Shown piece by piece: positions 63,664 to 64,000 of a stretch of 64,000 nt of DNA. The translations under genes and the position numbers were made by a program. Location: the NCBI RefSeq assembly GCF_947488835.1, contig NZ_CANLBK010000001.1, positions 1,488,001-1,552,000 on the forward strand, given 5' to 3'. Below the pieces are notes generated by a model. The model saw only the letters and a list, made by a program, of their open reading frames with translations, was not told the origin of the DNA and made no database searches. Source of the DNA: an uncultured Marinobacter sp. (GTDB lineage: Bacteria; Pseudomonadota; Gammaproteobacteria; Pseudomonadales; Oleiphilaceae). Numbering within the stretch: the stretch's first letter is position 1; the number at the start of each line of letters is the position of its first letter.

Positions 63664-64000
63664 ATGTTAAGTTCATCGGAAGGTAAAAAAGTCCCCCAGG
63701 TTACGTTTCCCATTCGACATGACAACGAGTGGACATCGGTAACCAGCGACGAGTTATTCAAGGGACAAACGGTCATTTTGTTTGCCTTGCCGGGCGCATT
63801 TACTCCCACCTGCTCAAGCACTCATTTGCCGCGATACAACGAGCTGGCACCGGTATTCAAGGAGTTGGGCATAGACAGGGTAATCTGCCTGTCGGTGAAC
63901 GATCCTTTCGTTATGCAAGCCTGGGCTGAAGATCAGCACGCCGACAACATCGAATTCATTCCAGACGGCAACGGCGACTTCTCCCGTGAAATGGGCATGC
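63664..64000 (+). CDS. Peroxiredoxin (Prx5-type, likely Prx-glutaredoxin hybrid), 3' truncated by window
   Basis: 112 residues are visible and the frame runs off the window. The N-terminal Prx5-like domain has the peroxidatic cysteine C50 in PGAFTPTC, followed by [19 protein letters not shown] and [18 protein letters not shown]. Gammaproteobacterial members of this type usually carry a C-terminal glutaredoxin domain, which would be outside the window. It reduces hydroperoxides. AAGGAG precedes the ATG with ideal spacing. Confidence 0.93.
   Translation, partial: MLSSSEGKKVPQVTFPIRHDNEWTSVTSDELFKGQTVILFALPGAFTPTCSSTHLPRYNELAPVFKELGIDRVICLSVNDPFVMQAWAEDQHADNIEFIPDGNGDFSREMGM

Noticed and set aside
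1..64000. tRNA, rRNA, CRISPR array, intact insertion sequence or prophage
   Set aside because: None was seen: no cloverleaf-like gaps, no regularly spaced repeats, no transposase, integrase or phage structural gene.

Overview
The window looks like chromosome of a marine-type gammaproteobacterium, most like Marinobacter or a close relative. This is an inference from gene content (CbpA/CbpM, ZapE, YtoQ, DUF3010, DUF2780, DUF6435 and DUF5666 proteins, a Prx-Grx-type peroxiredoxin, several multi-domain c-di-GMP proteins), not from a marker gene. I see no rRNA, tRNA, CRISPR array, integrase or intact insertion sequence. Most of the window is ordinary housekeeping and accessory metabolism, packed with short intergenic gaps.

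Layout. 1-5.5 kb: partial DUF5666 lipoprotein, DUF6435 peptide, cbpM-cbpA, a hotdog thioesterase, YtoQ, DUF3010, a SEC-C protein and a PNPOx-like flavoprotein. 5.6-8.3 kb: MocR/PdxR regulator and a cytochrome P450. 8.3-11.4 kb: two unknown membrane-anchored proteins and a PAS-PAS-GGDEF cyclase. 11.5-18.8 kb: a long minus-strand block with zapE, a carbon-nitrogen hydrolase, a baeRF protein, an SDR, a redoxin, and an exported RidA / cytochrome c / Tat-exported flavin amine oxidase set. 19-28 kb: a serine hydrolase, a large GAF/PAS/GGDEF/EAL protein and an RND adaptor-permease pair. 28-38.9 kb: FrnE, patatin, GST, YqeY, DUF2780, a deaminase, Fe-ADH, DUF6635, a periplasmic binding protein, and a SlyD / HExxH-protein / SF2-helicase operon. 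39-49 kb: another GGDEF-EAL protein, META lipoprotein, threonine aldolase, a short Rho paralogue, a NYN-LOTUS protein, DUF3750, CSD-DUF1294, thioredoxin and two lipoproteins. Intergenic spaces here carry a dispersed repeat and a decayed copy of part of the DUF3750 gene.

49.2-57.4 kb is the most accessory part. It holds a PD-(D/E)xK-like protein, a DUF4041/GIY-YIG coiled-coil protein, an unknown four-helix membrane protein, and an AT-rich translationally coupled pair (unknown soluble protein plus 4-TM protein) whose layout recalls RexA/RexB-type exclusion systems. Upstream of that pair is about 740 bp without a gene, with three strong hairpins including a perfect 22-bp inverted repeat. Beyond it are an intact hupE and a 41-codon ureG 3' remnant, the scar of a lost urease accessory cluster. 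57.8-64 kb: a membrane GGDEF-EAL protein with a degenerate GADEF motif, a lemA-TPM-TPM operon, and the start of a peroxiredoxin gene.

The best candidates for an undescribed system are (i) the 54.4-56.4 kb coupled gene pair with its structured leader, (ii) the NYN-LOTUS / OB-less Rho neighbourhood at 42.9-44.7 kb, and (iii) the exported amine dehydrogenase / cytochrome c / RidA cluster at 16.2-18.8 kb. All functional statements are from sequence reading alone; no database search was run.
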